A stretch of DNA of 64,000 bases from Isoetes taiwanensis (GCA_021234155.1 JAJEKV010000074.1:1853700-1917699); one strand, 5' to 3'; shown: positions 10,056 through 22,179, numbered from the stretch's first letter. The notes: generated from the sequence alone by a model not told the origin. Program-made: numbers and translations.

Positions 10056-12290
10056 CACCGATGGATGAGGCTTTGTTAGAAGCTGTTCTCCAGGGGCTGG
10101 GACCCTCACGCTCCTTTGGAAAATCAAGATTCTATTATAGTGGTAGAAAATTTATTAGATCTGCAGTAGAGGGCAGATCTAGAGTCGATTTCTGTAGGAT
10201 CACAGCTTCAATTTCATCTATCTATGCATCTTGTGCATTGATAGAGTTGGATCCCTAAGAGTCTCTGCCCATTATTCTCAACCATACAGGGCTATTGGAA
10301 ATAGTTTCGAAAGAAACCTCTTCCTTTTAATCACGCCTATTGACTTTGGGCCAGAAGCAATCTTTCAATGGGCTTCCTTCTTTGATCTGCAGCCATCACG
10401 AGTTATTCGAGAAATTGAAGTAGTGGCGTGGAGTTTTGCAGTAGCAATCTAATTTTAGGTTGTCCCTAGATTCGAAGTGTTGGCCTTTTGGGATTTCGTG
10501 CAATGGGACCCCAGAAAGGAACTTCTTAGATTTTCTAGTGTCAATAAGGAATTTTCTCCCTTTCTTTTCTCTCTTTTCTGTCCTTTCGAGGAAAAGTACA
10601 ATGATATCTGATTTAATCATCGGTAAAGGCCCCCTTCAAGACCCCTTTCTTTCCTCTGTCTCTTCCGGTTCTTTGAAGGCTATTCTTCGACTTCCTCAAG
10701 AACCTTGTGTAACTCTTCGGACGCCTGTGAAGATGAGGTTCAAAGGTACTATTGGGAAGCTCTTGATAGGAGATTCGTCCTCCAGAAGGGAGCCTTATGA
10801 ATATAAAGACACAGATCCGATCATTGTCGTCAAATCTTAGGACCAAATCTTTGTCTTGGATGATAAAAAAGATCAAGCTTGGATCAAGATGAAGGAACTG
10901 AAAGCAGCCTTTGACATTATAAGAGAACAGCAGAAAGCAGCGGCCTTTTGAATGGGAGTTCAGAAAGGCAGTCAAATTATAGTTTGCAAACTTGAAATGC
11001 AGTGACTTGAGAACCAATACGCCGAAGGAAAAGCGAGTGATCGAGACCTAGTATGGCATATGATTCATAAGATTCAAGAAATGGATATTCTACTTTATCA
11101 TCTTATCAGGGTTAAAACTGGGCATACCAAAGAGACTGTTGTAGTCTTAAAAATTAGATCTTCAGAAGGTCTATGATGGAGATGTTGCATGCAGCTAGAA
11201 CAATGGCCGAAGTACTGGAAGACCTGGGATGGAACTCGAAAGCCTCCTTCAAATTGGTCAAAATCTGGGAAGAGGCAGAAAATCATGTCATTGAGGATTT
11301 CTGGAAGGGATTCAAAAGCAGGTTTCCTTCATTTGCGACTGATCCTCTCAAGAAAGTAGAAATGGATTATAAGCCATATCAATTCCCGTTGCAGCCTATC
11401 AACAAATGTGAGATTCAAGATAGCAACGATTACTTTTACCCAACAGGGGCAGGTACCTGTGATTGTCCAAATTGCAGGTTGATTGTGGGGAAGAATATGG
11501 ACAAGAACAAAACAAAAGTTTCAAAACAGATGCTGAAATCCTCCATTCTGATGATGGGCAAGTACGACAAGCTTAGTAGTAATTCTTATAAAGATGTCTT
11601 GCTCAATTCCTTTGATTCTGTTAAAAGGGTGGATACTAGAGAAGATAACAGAAATTTTATTGACCTTAATGCTATTGAGGATAATTCTGCTATTACTAGA
11701 AATGCTAATCATGGGATCCTCGTCCACTTTCCCCAGAAATGTCCCCCCATTAGTGAAGTCAAGCATTGGATCACCAAGTCTCAGCTCATCCCCATCATGT
11801 CCATCCTCAAGCTTGATGCTAAAACTTATCAGATCATCTGTAGAGAGGAAAAAGGGGTCAGGTTAATGCTCACTAGGAGGATTAATTTTATATCAGGAAA
11901 TCCTATATATATTATGAAATGGGATCCTGATTATATCCCTGGAGATTATTCCACTATTGCTAACACTACTTGGGTTACCAGTGCCAATCTTCCTCCTGGG
12001 TTTTGGACTACCTCTCATCTTAATGTTGTTGCCAGCAGTCTCGGGGGGGAAGTTATTCAAGTGTCTATTCCTCAAGCTAATTTCCCTGCTGTATGCATTC
12101 GAAGAAGATCCAGTCCTCTTGACATGATAAGGTGGTTTGCGAAACTGGGCCCAATAACTTTATCGATCTTCAGATTAACTACGTGGAATCACCACGTACT
12201 ATTCCTCGGGAAGGAATCACGTGGAGAAGCCCAATGTTTGCCATTTTCAATTTATGCAGATGAGCGGCAGATTCTTAAGGTATAACTTAC
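10056..12290 (+). pseudogene. decayed retroelement gag-like region with DUF4283-type domain
   Basis: The only long frame (11173-12285, 370 codons) contains a Cys cluster (TCDCPNC) near residue 95. In its second half it carries a DUF4283-like stretch: a lysine-rich lead-in, LMLTRRINFISGNPIYIMKW, DPDYIPGDY, TTWVTSANLPPGFW and LNVVASSLGG. DUF4283 is typical of the first ORF of plant LINEs and related retroelements. Upstream (10060-11170) several overlapping frames interrupted by stops look formerly coding, for example WIKMKELKAAFDIIREQQKA. No reverse transcriptase follows. I take it as an ORF1/gag remnant; it is probably not expressed. The amino-terminal half is unrecognised. Confidence 0.55.
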
Positions 12291-12982
12291 ATTTACTTGC
12301 AAAAGCAAGCAGGGTGGATTGAATTGGAAGAAAATATAAACCTGTGCTACTCCATTTTTTGTATGCCTGTCCATTGTTATTCTATGCACTGCCCAGACTT
12401 TTATGGATGGGGATTTGAACCCCTTGCCAATATCGGCAATGCCATGGCCGCTTTAAAGCAAGAACAAAAAACAAGGAACAGGGTATTTTAAAGCAAGAAC
12501 AAGATAAGACCAGATGGACCAGCCCAAAAAAAAAAGGATCTGTTTAACCAGTAAAAAACATGATGAATCCGGCGTTTCTTAATTCAGGTGTGTTTGCTGC
12601 AGATTGTAGCTGAGATATCTTGATCTTTTTCAAGAAAGGGCAGAGTCTCCACACCCTTTTGTAGTCACATATATCTTTGAGACATCTATGCAAACAAATA
12701 GGAAGGGAATCTGCAGTCTATGCTCACGTCGTCATAGCTACTGTTGTTTGCTGCCGCCATGCCTGCCGTCATGCTGCTATTTGCTGCTGTACCCGCAATA
12801 TTCAAGCAAAAAGCACAAAAAACCCACTTCATGTTAATAGGATCGGGAGATTTTTCCATGGCAGGAGTTGGCACCGCCTCATTTTTCTTTGATCCTTCGT
12901 CTCCAACATCCGAAGTTTACAAGGTAGCCTCTGAACTCTGAACATCCAAACTCTGGTCGAGCAAAATATGAAACATCCGAAC
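12291..12982. other. no recognisable gene
   Basis: Short frames only. The last part holds the phrase aacatccgaactctgg-like (12941 and 12973), which recurs beyond the solo LTR at 13345, so it is a local duplicated sequence older than the LTR insertion. Confidence 0.5.
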
Positions 12983-13334
12983 TGTTGGAATATAAATATG
13001 CTGACTAAGCATAATGTGCTGAAACAGCAGTGGTTCAGCACTTAGCACACAGGTGCTGAGAAGGTGCTGAAATGTACAGAAGCAGCACTTTGTCAGCACT
13101 GAGCACCGACCCTAAATCTGTGCCGTAATTAGTGGACGGTGGTTAAATGGTAGACTACTATTCTTAGTCTCACCGGTTGTATATATTGATTGTACGTTAT
13201 GTACTATGCAATGCTCAGAAGTAGAGATTGTATTTCCTATTGCTTTTCTCAATAGAGTTGTTCTTGTCTTCTATTCTATCTCTTGAGTCGATCTTGCGGG
13301 TTTGTGCTGGTTTTGCACTAGTTCTATCACGAAC
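12978..13334 (+). mobile_element. solo LTR, copia-like, with 5-bp target duplication
   Basis: A 347-bp segment (12983-13329) begins TGTTGGAATATAAATATG and ends CTAGTTCTATCA, that is TG...CA. It is flanked by cgaac at 12978-12982 and 13330-13334. Taking the segment out restores a phrase (CATCCGAACTCTGG) that also occurs intact at 13347. The 3' half (TCTATCTCTTGAGTCGATC) is like the U5 end of Ty1/copia LTRs. No internal region remains, so it arose by recombination between two LTRs. Orientation is inferred from the U5-like end. Confidence 0.85.
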
Positions 13335-14476
13335 TCTGGTTTGCAACATCCGAACTCTGGTCGAGCAAAATATAAGAGGCGGCAAAATATGAAAGGCGAG
13401 CTAGACGGCTTCCGCCATAGCCCACAGCATCTGCAAAACCCATTTTTACCCGACCCCATTTTTTGCCAGATCTCACTAAATCAAGCCATAACAGGGTCTT
13501 AGATTGACGCTTGAGATGCCACTTCAAGTAAAACCTACCATACTCCAGTTGCCATTGAAGCTTGAGAGGTCGCCATTGCAGCTTGAGATGCCGCACTGAA
13601 GCTCTAGTAAAACCTCTCGGAAAAACAGGGGCGCTACAATACGTAGGTAAAAATTTGAAATTTAATTGGATATTTCACGAGGCAGGATATTTTGGACGGT
13701 GATTCCATGCCGCAGTATATTCTGGGCAGTGATTCCTTATGGAAGTATCGCTCCGTTGTGATTCCACCAGAAGGTATACAACGGAGCTTGTCAGGTACGG
13801 ATAACGGGGCCTCCAGAACAGATCCCGTTCCTGGAGGGTTAGTGATTCTGCGGGAGGGTAGTCACCGCGATGGAATCACCAAAACCAGGGTAAAGCTATT
13901 TTCACCCTTATGTAAGAGTATAAATCCCTCATGATAATGACATTAACACTATTGTGATGGGTTTCTGCATAGCATATTTGGTTCTAGTGGGACAAACTCT
14001 AAAAACCCAACAAGTATATTTCCTGTATAATTTATGCTAGGCGGACGTGACCTGTGAAAATTTAGGTTTCATCCGGAAAAACATAAAGAAACCCATGAAT
14101 TTTGACCAGAAACCTTCCTGGATTTTTTTTTTTTCTCCTCGAAAATTCTGGATTTCGATAGGTAGGATGTTAGTGTTCCTAGGAACTCGGCACACACTGC
14201 TAGCACCTAAACGTTAATATCAATATCAATGGAGACACATCGATATCAATGGTTTGGGGTTGGAGACACATCAATATCAATGGGTCTTCCAACGGATCAT
14301 CATGTTAAATAGCATCATGTTTGCTTTTTCAAGAGCCAATCAAGGCAAACATATATCACTCCTTATTTGCATAGCGGATTTGGTTCTAGCACCTAAACGA
14401 AACCCCCCACCAAAACAACCTATAATCTAAAGTATTGGTTTGGGGTTGGGCTTTTTCAAGAGCCAATCAAGGCAAA
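13335..14476. other. no recognisable gene; short local repeats
   Basis: Contains a near-duplicated phrase (GGACGGTGATTCC / GGGCAGTGATTCC near 13693 and 13727), repeats of ATATCAATGG with GGAGACACATC (14220-14285) and two copies of CTTTTTCAAGAGCCAATCAAGGCAAAC (about 14324 and 14452). No domain was found. Confidence 0.45.
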
Positions 14477-15198
14477 CGACCACTCTAAAACCCTTCACCA
14501 GACCATGATCTTAGTGATCTGAAATACAGTTGAGATGGGCAGCGCCGAATGCAAAATGCAAAACTATTGAGCCGAATGTAATGAGAAGATAATTCACCAG
14601 ATCTGGACTGGCTGTGTCGCCCTTGACGAACTTGAAATTCCGCGATCCCTTTGATGGGAGAAGATTCTTGAGAGTGGAGCAGTAATCCAGCTTGTCCAGC
14701 ACTACAATTTTGTAATGCGGGTATAATCGGACCAGGCGATTTGTAACATGAGATGCTATGAATTCAGCTGCTCCGGTAATGAGAATATTGCGAGGAATCC
14801 ATTTCTGGTCTGTTGTTCCGTTGCACATGGCTATATGCAGAGAAATTTAGCCCCAAACTTGATTTAGATCCCGAAATTTGAACCTAAGAATTGCAGAATG
14901 AAAGAATTCTTCACAAAATTTTGGGATTCAAACCCAGAAATCAGATCCGGAGAAAAAACTCATAAAGAAATAGATCAAAGGCGAAAGGACTACAATTTTG
15001 TAATGCTTCAGCAACGTCTTCACAGAAACGCCTTACATTGCTGCCATCTCCATGGATCGGAAGAGGTCTGCAGTAATTCAGACCCATGTAATTCTGCCCT
15101 TTGGAAGTCTTTGAGGACCATGGGAGACTCCAAACTGCCACAAGGCAAGTTATCGGGCTGAAATTTGATCATGGTCTGGTGAAGGGTTTTGGAGTGGC
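14477..15198. repeat. 33-bp inverted repeat bracketing RHM pseudogene 1
   Basis: CACTCTAAAACCCTTCACCAG at 14481 onward and its complement around 15165-15198, including the shared ACCAGACCATGATC, face each other across the first RHM fragment. This shows that the fragment lies inside a palindromic arrangement rather than a simple duplication. Confidence 0.75.
14513..15162 (-). pseudogene. RHM (UDP-rhamnose synthase) fragment 1, scrambled
   Basis: The minus strand from ATG at 14828 encodes roughly the first 90 residues of RHM (IPRNILITGAAEFIAS, then LYPHYKIVVLDKLDYCS and FKFVKGDTASPDLVNYLLI). It then loses similarity after a frameshift near 14600. The 5' untranslated region follows (14829 to about 14988), but next to it (15003-15080) sits an internal RHM piece encoding RPLPIHGDGSNV and CEDVAEA, which belongs about 230 codons downstream. 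At the other end (14522-14548) is a sequence that in the better copy lies upstream of the gene (51957-51984). The order is therefore permuted. One glycine of the GxxGxxG motif is changed (GAAEFIA). Clearly nonfunctional. Confidence 0.88.
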
Positions 15199-15640
15199 CA
15201 TTTCTTTATGAGTTTTTTCTCCGGATCTGATTTCTGGGTTTGAATCCCAAAATTTTGTGAAGAATTCTTTCATTCTTGATAATCTGATCCCTGTTCTGCG
15301 ATTCTTAGGTTCAAATTTCAGGATCTAAATCAAGTTTGGGGCTAAATTTCTTTGCATATAGCCATGTGCAACGGAACAGCAGACCAGAAATGGATTCCTC
15401 GCAATATTCTCATTACCGGAGCAGCTGGATTCATAGCATCTCCTGTCACAAATCGTCTGGTCCGATTATACCCGCATTACAAGATTGTAGCGCTGGACAA
15501 GCTGGATTACTGCTCCAGTCTCAAGAATCTCCTCCCATCAAAGGGATCGCCGAATTTCAAGTTCGTCAAGGGCGACATAGCCAGTCCAGATCAGGTGAAT
15601 TATCTTCTCATTACAGAGTCCATTGACACGATTATGCATT
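14530..15640. repeat. head-to-head inverted repeat of RHM 5' ends
   Basis: The 5' coding and leader sequence of RHM fragment 1 (minus, about 14560-14988) and of RHM pseudogene 2 (plus, about 15205-15630) are reverse complements with a spacer of about 215 bp. Arms of about 430 bp this close could form a cruciform and are a likely source of local instability. Confidence 0.85.
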
Positions 15641-17421
15641 TTGCAGCGCAGACCCATGTGGATAATTCCTTCGGCAATAGTTTTGAATTTACAAAGAAGC
15701 GTGCAAGGTAGCAGGCACGATTTAGAGATTTATTCATGTGAGTTATCTTTTCTGTGAGTTATCTTTTCTGTGAAGATGTTTCTGTGAAGATGTATCTGTT
15801 GAAGGTACCAAGGAGGAGAGGCGTGTCTTGGATGTCGCAAAGGATGTCTGCAAGCTTTTTGATCTTGAGCCAGAGGTAGCTATTCAGTACGTTGATAACA
15901 GACCCTTTTCTAGATGATAAGAAACTTAAGAAATTGGGTTGGATTGAAAGGACCACATGGGAAGAAGGGCTTAGAAAAACTAGAGAATGGTATGTTAGTA
16001 ATCCTGGCTGGTGGGGTGATGTTTCTGGTGCTCTTTTGCCTCATCCTCGTATGCTTACCATGACTGGAGAAAAGCCTGCATGTGAAGATGAAAGAATGAT
16101 CCGTGCTAACAAAATCTAACAAAATGGAGCCATTAATGCATCTTTGAATGGTGCCATAAATGGTGGCATGATCATTCCTTCAAAATCTGCTGTAGCAAAT
16201 AAGGAATCAAATATGAAAGTCTTGATCTATGGGAGAACTGGCTGGATTGGAGGTCTTCTTGGGAAGATCTGCAAAGAAAAGGGCATTTGTTATGATTATG
16301 CCAATGGGAGGCTGGAAAATAGATCTCAGATTGAATTAGATATTACAAGTTTTAAGCCTACTCATGTTTTCAATGCAGCTGGTGTTACTGGCAAACCTAA
16401 TGTGGATTGGTGCGAGTCTCACAAGGTTGAGACTATTAGGGCCAATGTTATTGACACTCTTACCTGGGATGATGTTTGCAAACGGAATGGTGTCTTGATG
16501 ATGAATTTTGCAACTGGCTGCATCTTTGAATATGATCAGGATCATGCCCTTGGCAGCGGCTTCGGATAAAAGGAAGAGGACACTCCCAATTTCACTAGCT
16601 CTTACTACTCCAAGACCAAAGCTATAGTAAGAAACAAATAGCCTGTTTTCTATTTTTATTTCTTGCTTTTTGAATCTAGTTTATTAGCTTGCTTTGTTCA
16701 TAGATTTAGTTAAGAAAAAACTAGAAAAAGAATATTATTTTAAATCCTGCATCTGATTTATTATTAAACATGCAATCACCCCAGAAGCTGGACATATTTT
16801 TCTCTGAATGCCTGCGAATTTGCCAGCCTGATCTTTCTATGATACTGATTCAGGTTAAAAGTACATTATACTAATTGCTAGGACTGATATTAATCTCTGA
16901 AAGCCAATGCTGTTATGTTTGGAATGACTAATGCTTCTGACACCTTCCTGTGTTTGGATATTGATCCCAATACTGTTGATGTTGCAAAGGTGGAGGAGCT
17001 TCTCAAATGCTATGATAATGTTTGCACTCTTCGAGTACGCATGCCAATATCCTCAGACCTGCAAAATCCACGCAATTTCATTACTAAGATATCCAGATAT
17101 TCCAAGGTTGTCAACATTCCAAACAGCATGACAGTTCTGGATGAGCTGCTTCCCATTGCTGTTGAAATGGCGAAACACAACTGCACAGGAATCTGGAACT
17201 TCACAAATCCTGGCACTATTTCACATAATGAGATTTTGGAGATGTACGGGGATTAACTGATCCCAATTTCAGCTGGAGTAATTTCACACTTGAAGATAGT
17301 TGCGCCCCGCAGCAACAATGAAATGGATGCCACAAAGCTTAAGAAGGAATTTCCCCACATGTTGTCTATAAGGGATTCCTTGATTAATTTCGTGTTCAAA
17401 CCCAAGAGGTGCAAAGTCTGA
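15364..17421 (+). pseudogene. RHM (UDP-rhamnose synthase) pseudogene 2
   Basis: The ATG at 15364 opens a frame identical in plan to the better copy at 49-52 kb, with GAAGFIAS for NAD(P) binding near residue 20. After FGNSFEFTK a deletion removes roughly 400 bp, including the catalytic YxxxK of the dehydratase domain, leaving two short remnants (15700-15780). The frame resumes near 15810 (ERRVLDVAKDVCKLF), has a small deletion at 15900, a stop near 16119, and the second (epimerase/reductase) domain with GRTGWIGG from 16216. The exon ends at an ATA/GTAAGA junction near 16626 after a TAA at about 16568. Exon 2 (about 16991-17421) keeps MPISSDLQNPRNFITKISRY and GIWNFTNPG but has a stop at 17256. 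The retained intron shows DNA-level duplication, not retrocopying. Confidence 0.93.
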
Positions 17422-17579
17422 ACAAACAAATTCGAAGGCTCCCTTTCTTCATTGGGGCCACATGACAAATTTAAAGATCTCAGAAAGACTGCTACATTCA
17501 GGAATTTACTGCTTCTGATCCTTTCTGAATCAGCCACTCTCAGAGTGATTCAATATAGATAGAATAGTTTTTTCTTATT

Positions 17580-18830
17580 CTTCAGAAAAGCATAATTGAG
17601 AATATTCATTTAATTGCAGATGGCATACCTATTTGTTAGAACAACCTTTAGATTTTTGTAATGAAAGAGCGTTTTTCCATCATTTCTTCGTATTTTATGA
17701 TTTTTGATGATGTTCAGACCCTGACACTAGAAGACGAAAACATACCTGGAAACTTAAAAATCTGGAGACGAAAAACCCTGCAACGGAAGTTCCAAATGTC
17801 TTCAAAGAAAATTTCTAGAAACCCTAAAAACGTGTGTCGGAGTACTTTGTGAGATATCTATATGGCCCCAGTGAAGACTTGAAGTTTTTCCAATTATTTC
17901 CTTTGGAATGCAGTCGTACTTTGTTAACTAAATAAATAATCTTCAATTTGGAGACCAAAACCCCTCCCACGGAAGTTAATAATCTTCAATTTGGAGATGA
18001 AAACCCCTCCAACGGAAGTTAATAAGGAAAATTTTAGAGACCCTAATAATTTTTTTTTTCTAAATGAAACATTATGATCACTAACATTACCTTTAAATTC
18101 CCTAGTTCATTCCCATTGGCCATGGTCCTCATAAATTTATTTAAATATTCTATGGACGCTTGGGTATACCTTAGCTACATACCCTTGGCCCTGTGTGACA
18201 TTGGTGTTCACATAAAGCAAAATTCCTTTTGGGCTTATACGTCAACAGTTGGGCTCCCAAACCAAATTCTGAGACTGAAGTTACACGTTCATATTTGTAG
18301 CACCTATGTTAATATGGTCAACCTTGTAATGAAAAAGCATCTTTCAAATATTACTTCGTATTTTGTAAATTTTTGATGATGACCCTGACACTAGAAAACA
18401 AAAACATGCCTGGAAACATAAAAAACTGGAGAGGTAAAACCCCGCAACGGAAGTTTCGAATCTCTTGAAGAAATTTTTTAGAAACCCTAACTATAATCTC
18501 AATATTTCCTATGCTCCCCACGTGTGTCGGAGTAGTTTGTCAGATATCTAAACTTGTCATATGACCCCAATGACGATAGGGAGTTTTCAGAGTCGCACTT
18601 TTGTTAAGCAAATAATCTTCAATTTGGAGACGAAAACCCCTCCAACACAAGTTAATAAGGAATGCTTTAAAAACCTTGCCTTTTATTTGTCTTTTATATG
18701 TATTTGTTGACACGCATTTTTTACACGCGGTCTGCGTGTAAGGAGGTGCTTTGCAGACAGACAGACAGACATGGTTTTAGTGTCCACGGGGACTATATTA
18801 GCCATGGGATCCAGACAACAAAAGGGGCCT
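17580..18830. repeat. RHM 3'-flank repeat, left arm (tandem 0.35-0.4 kb units)
   Basis: This is the left arm of the inverted duplication beyond RHM pseudogene 2. Two tandemly related units (about 17640-18055 and 18320-18690) share TCAGACCCTGACACTAGAA-like sequence, CAACGGAAGTT, TCAATTTGGAGACGAAAACC and TCATATGACCCCA. The block reappears in reverse complement at 48475-49140, 39578-39878, 34144-34236 and 32630-32823. Here it is uninterrupted, so it is the empty-site reference for the insertions in the right arm. A (GACA)n tract lies near 18755-18772. It contains no gene. Confidence 0.88.
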
Positions 18831-19087
18831 AGGGAATGGTTACAATGCTTCCCCTGATGCAATCGAAAATAATGGGACTGGTTAAAAATAACTGATTAAA
18901 GCTAATATGAGTGTCAATAAAGCACCAGCAGACAACTTCTTCTGCAGCAGTTGTAATTTTGACCTTGTGAAATGCGGATAAAGGATCCTGCACAAATAGC
19001 ATAGTTGACTTCATGTTAAAACACAACTTAGGCTTTCCAACGTCAACTTGCTTTTGCTTATTAGCTTTTGCTTACGCACTCACATAC
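18831..19087. other. no recognisable gene
   Basis: Spacer after the UMP-CMP kinase pseudogene. A last exon of that gene should lie here; GTGCAG acceptor-like sequence occurs near 18987, but the following frame does not resemble the kinase carboxy end. Confidence 0.35.
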
Positions 19088-20180
19088 CTTATGAATTTTT
19101 CCCCTCCCCTGGTAAAATCCAATCACCAGAAGACTCGACTCAACAAAGACCTTGAAACGCTTTCTAATAGTCTCAATATTATCGTCAACTCATCCCTAAT
19201 AAGAGCATGTAATAGGTATAAGACACAGGTCAAAACTTTCTTCCTTGCCCCATATGATACATATGCAAAGCTAAAATGTTTGTTTACTTTTTTTTTCTCC
19301 CAAGCAGCCGCTGCTCTCTTCAGGACAATAAAAAAACAAGATGAATTCAGGTTCAATACCAGTCTGCAAGTTATAGTAACATCCAATCAGATAATGCATA
19401 TGTTACATAGTACACTGCACAGTGCATAAATTGATATTCAAGTAGGCGCATGTATGCATATTGTATGTTAATATTATTGACCCACAATTAGACCCTTAGT
19501 TCCATCCTGCAACAAAATCTATAAAATGCAAAACAAATGTCATTTAAAAACCAATTGCGATAATACCATCAAAACTCATCCACATCAAAAGCTCATGCTA
19601 CTTTTGTAGGCCTTTACAATTAACCATGCCCTTTAAAGCTAAATGAAACAATATTTCAGTTGACCAGGAATATGCCCAACTATCTTTAGTGCCAAAGCTA
19701 ACAACTTGTAAGCAAAAAAAATGAATTTTCAAATTACAAAAAAAGATAGATCAACCAAAAGTGAACATTGCAAAAAATAAAACTTAGCAGACTGCAGCTA
19801 TGAGACAGTTAGATGGATAAACTTCTTTACTACAAATTCAAACGCAGCACAGTTCTCTTCATTACGAGGAAATCCATCAATCAAAAATTTGTCATTTCCA
19901 CTTTCACCCATTGCTCATTGTAGAAGTTTTACAGTCACTTGCCTTCCTTGAACATGTTCTGAATCATTGTCCTGCATAGAATCACTCTCTTTTTCCATAA
20001 ACTGCCACTAAAGGATTACCCCTTCAGATAGTATTGACATGATCACGGACATGTGAACTCACCCATTTTCAGATCCACAGTTAATTTCAGTACGCAATAA
20101 ATCTCCAGCACTGAGATGGAGAAAGCCAAATCTCTCCACAATATTTGAATATTATGCGTCCTTACCACTTCCAGGACCAC
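19088..20180 (-). pseudogene. UMP-CMP kinase pseudogene (introns retained)
   Basis: Four exons read in order on the minus strand. Exon a (20180-20063) after a TGCAG acceptor: the P-loop GGPGSGK, then a stop where the family has the GTQC segment, then [20 protein letters not shown] and a GTGAGT donor. Exon b (19971 to about 19835): TMIQNM, a shortened segment lacking the usual IVPSEV, then [20 protein letters not shown]. Exon c (19363 to about 19305): TGIEPEFILFFYCPEE with a frameshift. Exon d (about 19195-19088): [19 protein letters not shown] and a GTATGT donor. These are the nucleotide-binding, NMP-binding and lid regions of plant UMP-CMP kinase, which phosphorylates UMP and CMP in the cytosol. 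The first exon and last exon were not found. The nonsense codon, frameshift and deletion make it nonfunctional; the conserved introns show it is a decayed gene copy. Confidence 0.9.
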
Positions 20181-21213
20181 CTGCACATGTAATAACACAT
20201 CTAATATTATATTGTAAACAGGTCATATTCCAGCTAAACACTATATTTTTATCAAATTAGTATGCCACTCGTAATTCAACTTTGATTTTCTACATCACAA
20301 TAAATAAAGCACATCATGCAGCATCGCAAACCATCAATAATTGACATACTTCAACCTTCTAACAATAGACACCTTCTTTTCAGCAAATCGTTATCAAAAT
20401 TTAATCTATTAGAATAAACATCTTAATTGACGATTATATTGCTAGCTCTTGTGGATTCACGTCAGCAAGAGCAACCGATGGCTAATCTTGCGAGTTCAAG
20501 TCGGCAAGGATCATCAAACAAACGGGTGAAGTACTCATAAAACCTCTTTCAGATAATGCCAGAATTATTTCAATCCTCTTATACAAGGATTAAAAAAAGG
20601 GAGTGTGAAAATGACCCACAATCTAAGTTGGATTTAAGAAATTATTGTTGTGGCGAGCATTATGAAGAGCTTGATAGTTCATTGAATTTACAAAGGCTCA
20701 TAATTAGTCTTCATATTTTGAAAGATGGTAATGAATATAGCAAGATATCATGGCTTCCGTTATTAGAATCAGAAGCAGATAATGCTGATGATTAATAATG
20801 CATGTTTCAACAATGGAGATGTTAGGGGCAACTTCACCGAAGCAGTTGATGAAGAAGTTTCAAAACCAATCTCTATTATGGAGATCTCATCAGATACTTC
20901 TCAGGAAGTATCCGATGATAGATATATCTATGAGCACTTAACTGGTTGCTCAAGTATCAGTACGAGTGTATCTAAAGAGGTTGAAGCCTTCCTTCTTAAG
21001 ACGGGCCCGATTTATCGAGCCTATAAGCAAGCGCAAGCAGCAATATTAAAAATTAATGAAGACATCGAGGAAACAAACTCATGTTGATCAAGTGTCTAAT
21101 TATGTGAAGAAAACATTTTGTTCATGCATTTATACTGAAAATTTGAAAAAGGCATAAATGACATTTCAACAACTTTTTTATCCAATTCAATTCAATGTAT
21201 ATTACTTATATGC
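20181..21213 (+). other. unrecognised open frames
   Basis: Two overlapping frames (20556-20795 and 20782-21087) encode 79 and 101 residues with plausible amino-acid composition (for example EVEAFLLKTGPIYRAYKQAQ) but no family I know. They lie just left of the long-repeat block that separates them from a RING-H2 exon at 31.3 kb, so they might be upstream exons of that gene. This is speculative. Confidence 0.3.
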
Positions 21214-22128
21214 TGATGCGAATTTTGGAGCTTGCGATGCTGCTCTAGTTCTCGACAAGATAACATGGCTAAGGTTGTGATGGCGGGGTGTTGCCAACCC
21301 CTAATGTCTGCAACGAATTTGGGCACTTGGGCCTACAACGGATTTGGAGTCCCTTCCTGATTACTAGGAGCTCTTTCAAACATTATTTTTTGTCTCTAAA
21401 ATGATTGGTGCTCAGCAGCAAATTTTGTGCCAGATTGATAATTTACTCAAGGCTGTCATCAGAGGAGATGTTTGTAACATTGCTTGGAGAAACTTCGATA
21501 AGAGAACCAAGAAGGAACAATGAACAAGATTTAGATTTTAAAAGAAAGAAAGGAGAGGCATCAGATCAGAGGTATTTATTTACTTATGGTGGTCTCACTT
21601 CCTTTTGGTTCTTATCAATTCCGTCTGTCTGAAGCAGGTATGGGTATTGGAAGAGTTTAGTGACTTTGATGAAATGCATGGATTCTCCAGAGCATGTAGT
21701 GCAATATGTCATCACCTTATCACCTGGGTTTCATTAATCACAGTCATAATGAAGATACAATACAAGAGCAACATTTCACCAATCATCATGCTTGCAGAAG
21801 CATTATTTGAGGTAATTTTCTTTTTGCTGATTGACAGATTGTCTGTAAGATCAAGTCAACAACAATTCACATATAATGGAGGTATTAACGCTACAGGATA
21901 TTATTCTTAAATTTATGAGATTTATTTTTTCTTATAGGATTTGAATTATGTTCATACACAGTAGGCATCTCTTTCAAAATCTACAAATGCTCATTTCTTG
22001 TGTGTCCCTGCATCACAAGGCGTAGTGAATTCACTTCTAATCAGAGTATATAGGAAATGTTTTGAAAGCAAATAAGATGGTTTTGATGATTCTTCGCAAA
22101 TATTATCTCATCACGCGACTTTCAAGAA
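21214..22128 (+). repeat. 0.9-kb direct repeat, left copy (probable LTR)
   Basis: Starts TGATGCGAATTTTGGAGCTTGCG and ends at ACGCGACTTTCAAGAA. It matches 30397-31336 in the same orientation throughout, with scattered substitutions and a few indels (the right copy has an extra AACAAGCAAAGACTCT-type insertion). The 5 bases before it (tatgc, 21209-21213) equal the 5 after the right copy (31337-31341), which fits LTRs with a 5-bp target duplication. The 3' end is not a canonical CA and no primer-binding site follows, so the LTR assignment is provisional. Confidence 0.65.
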
Positions 22129-22179
22129 TAAGTCGCATTTAATTAAAGTGGGTCAGATCTCGACGTTTGGGACTCAGAC

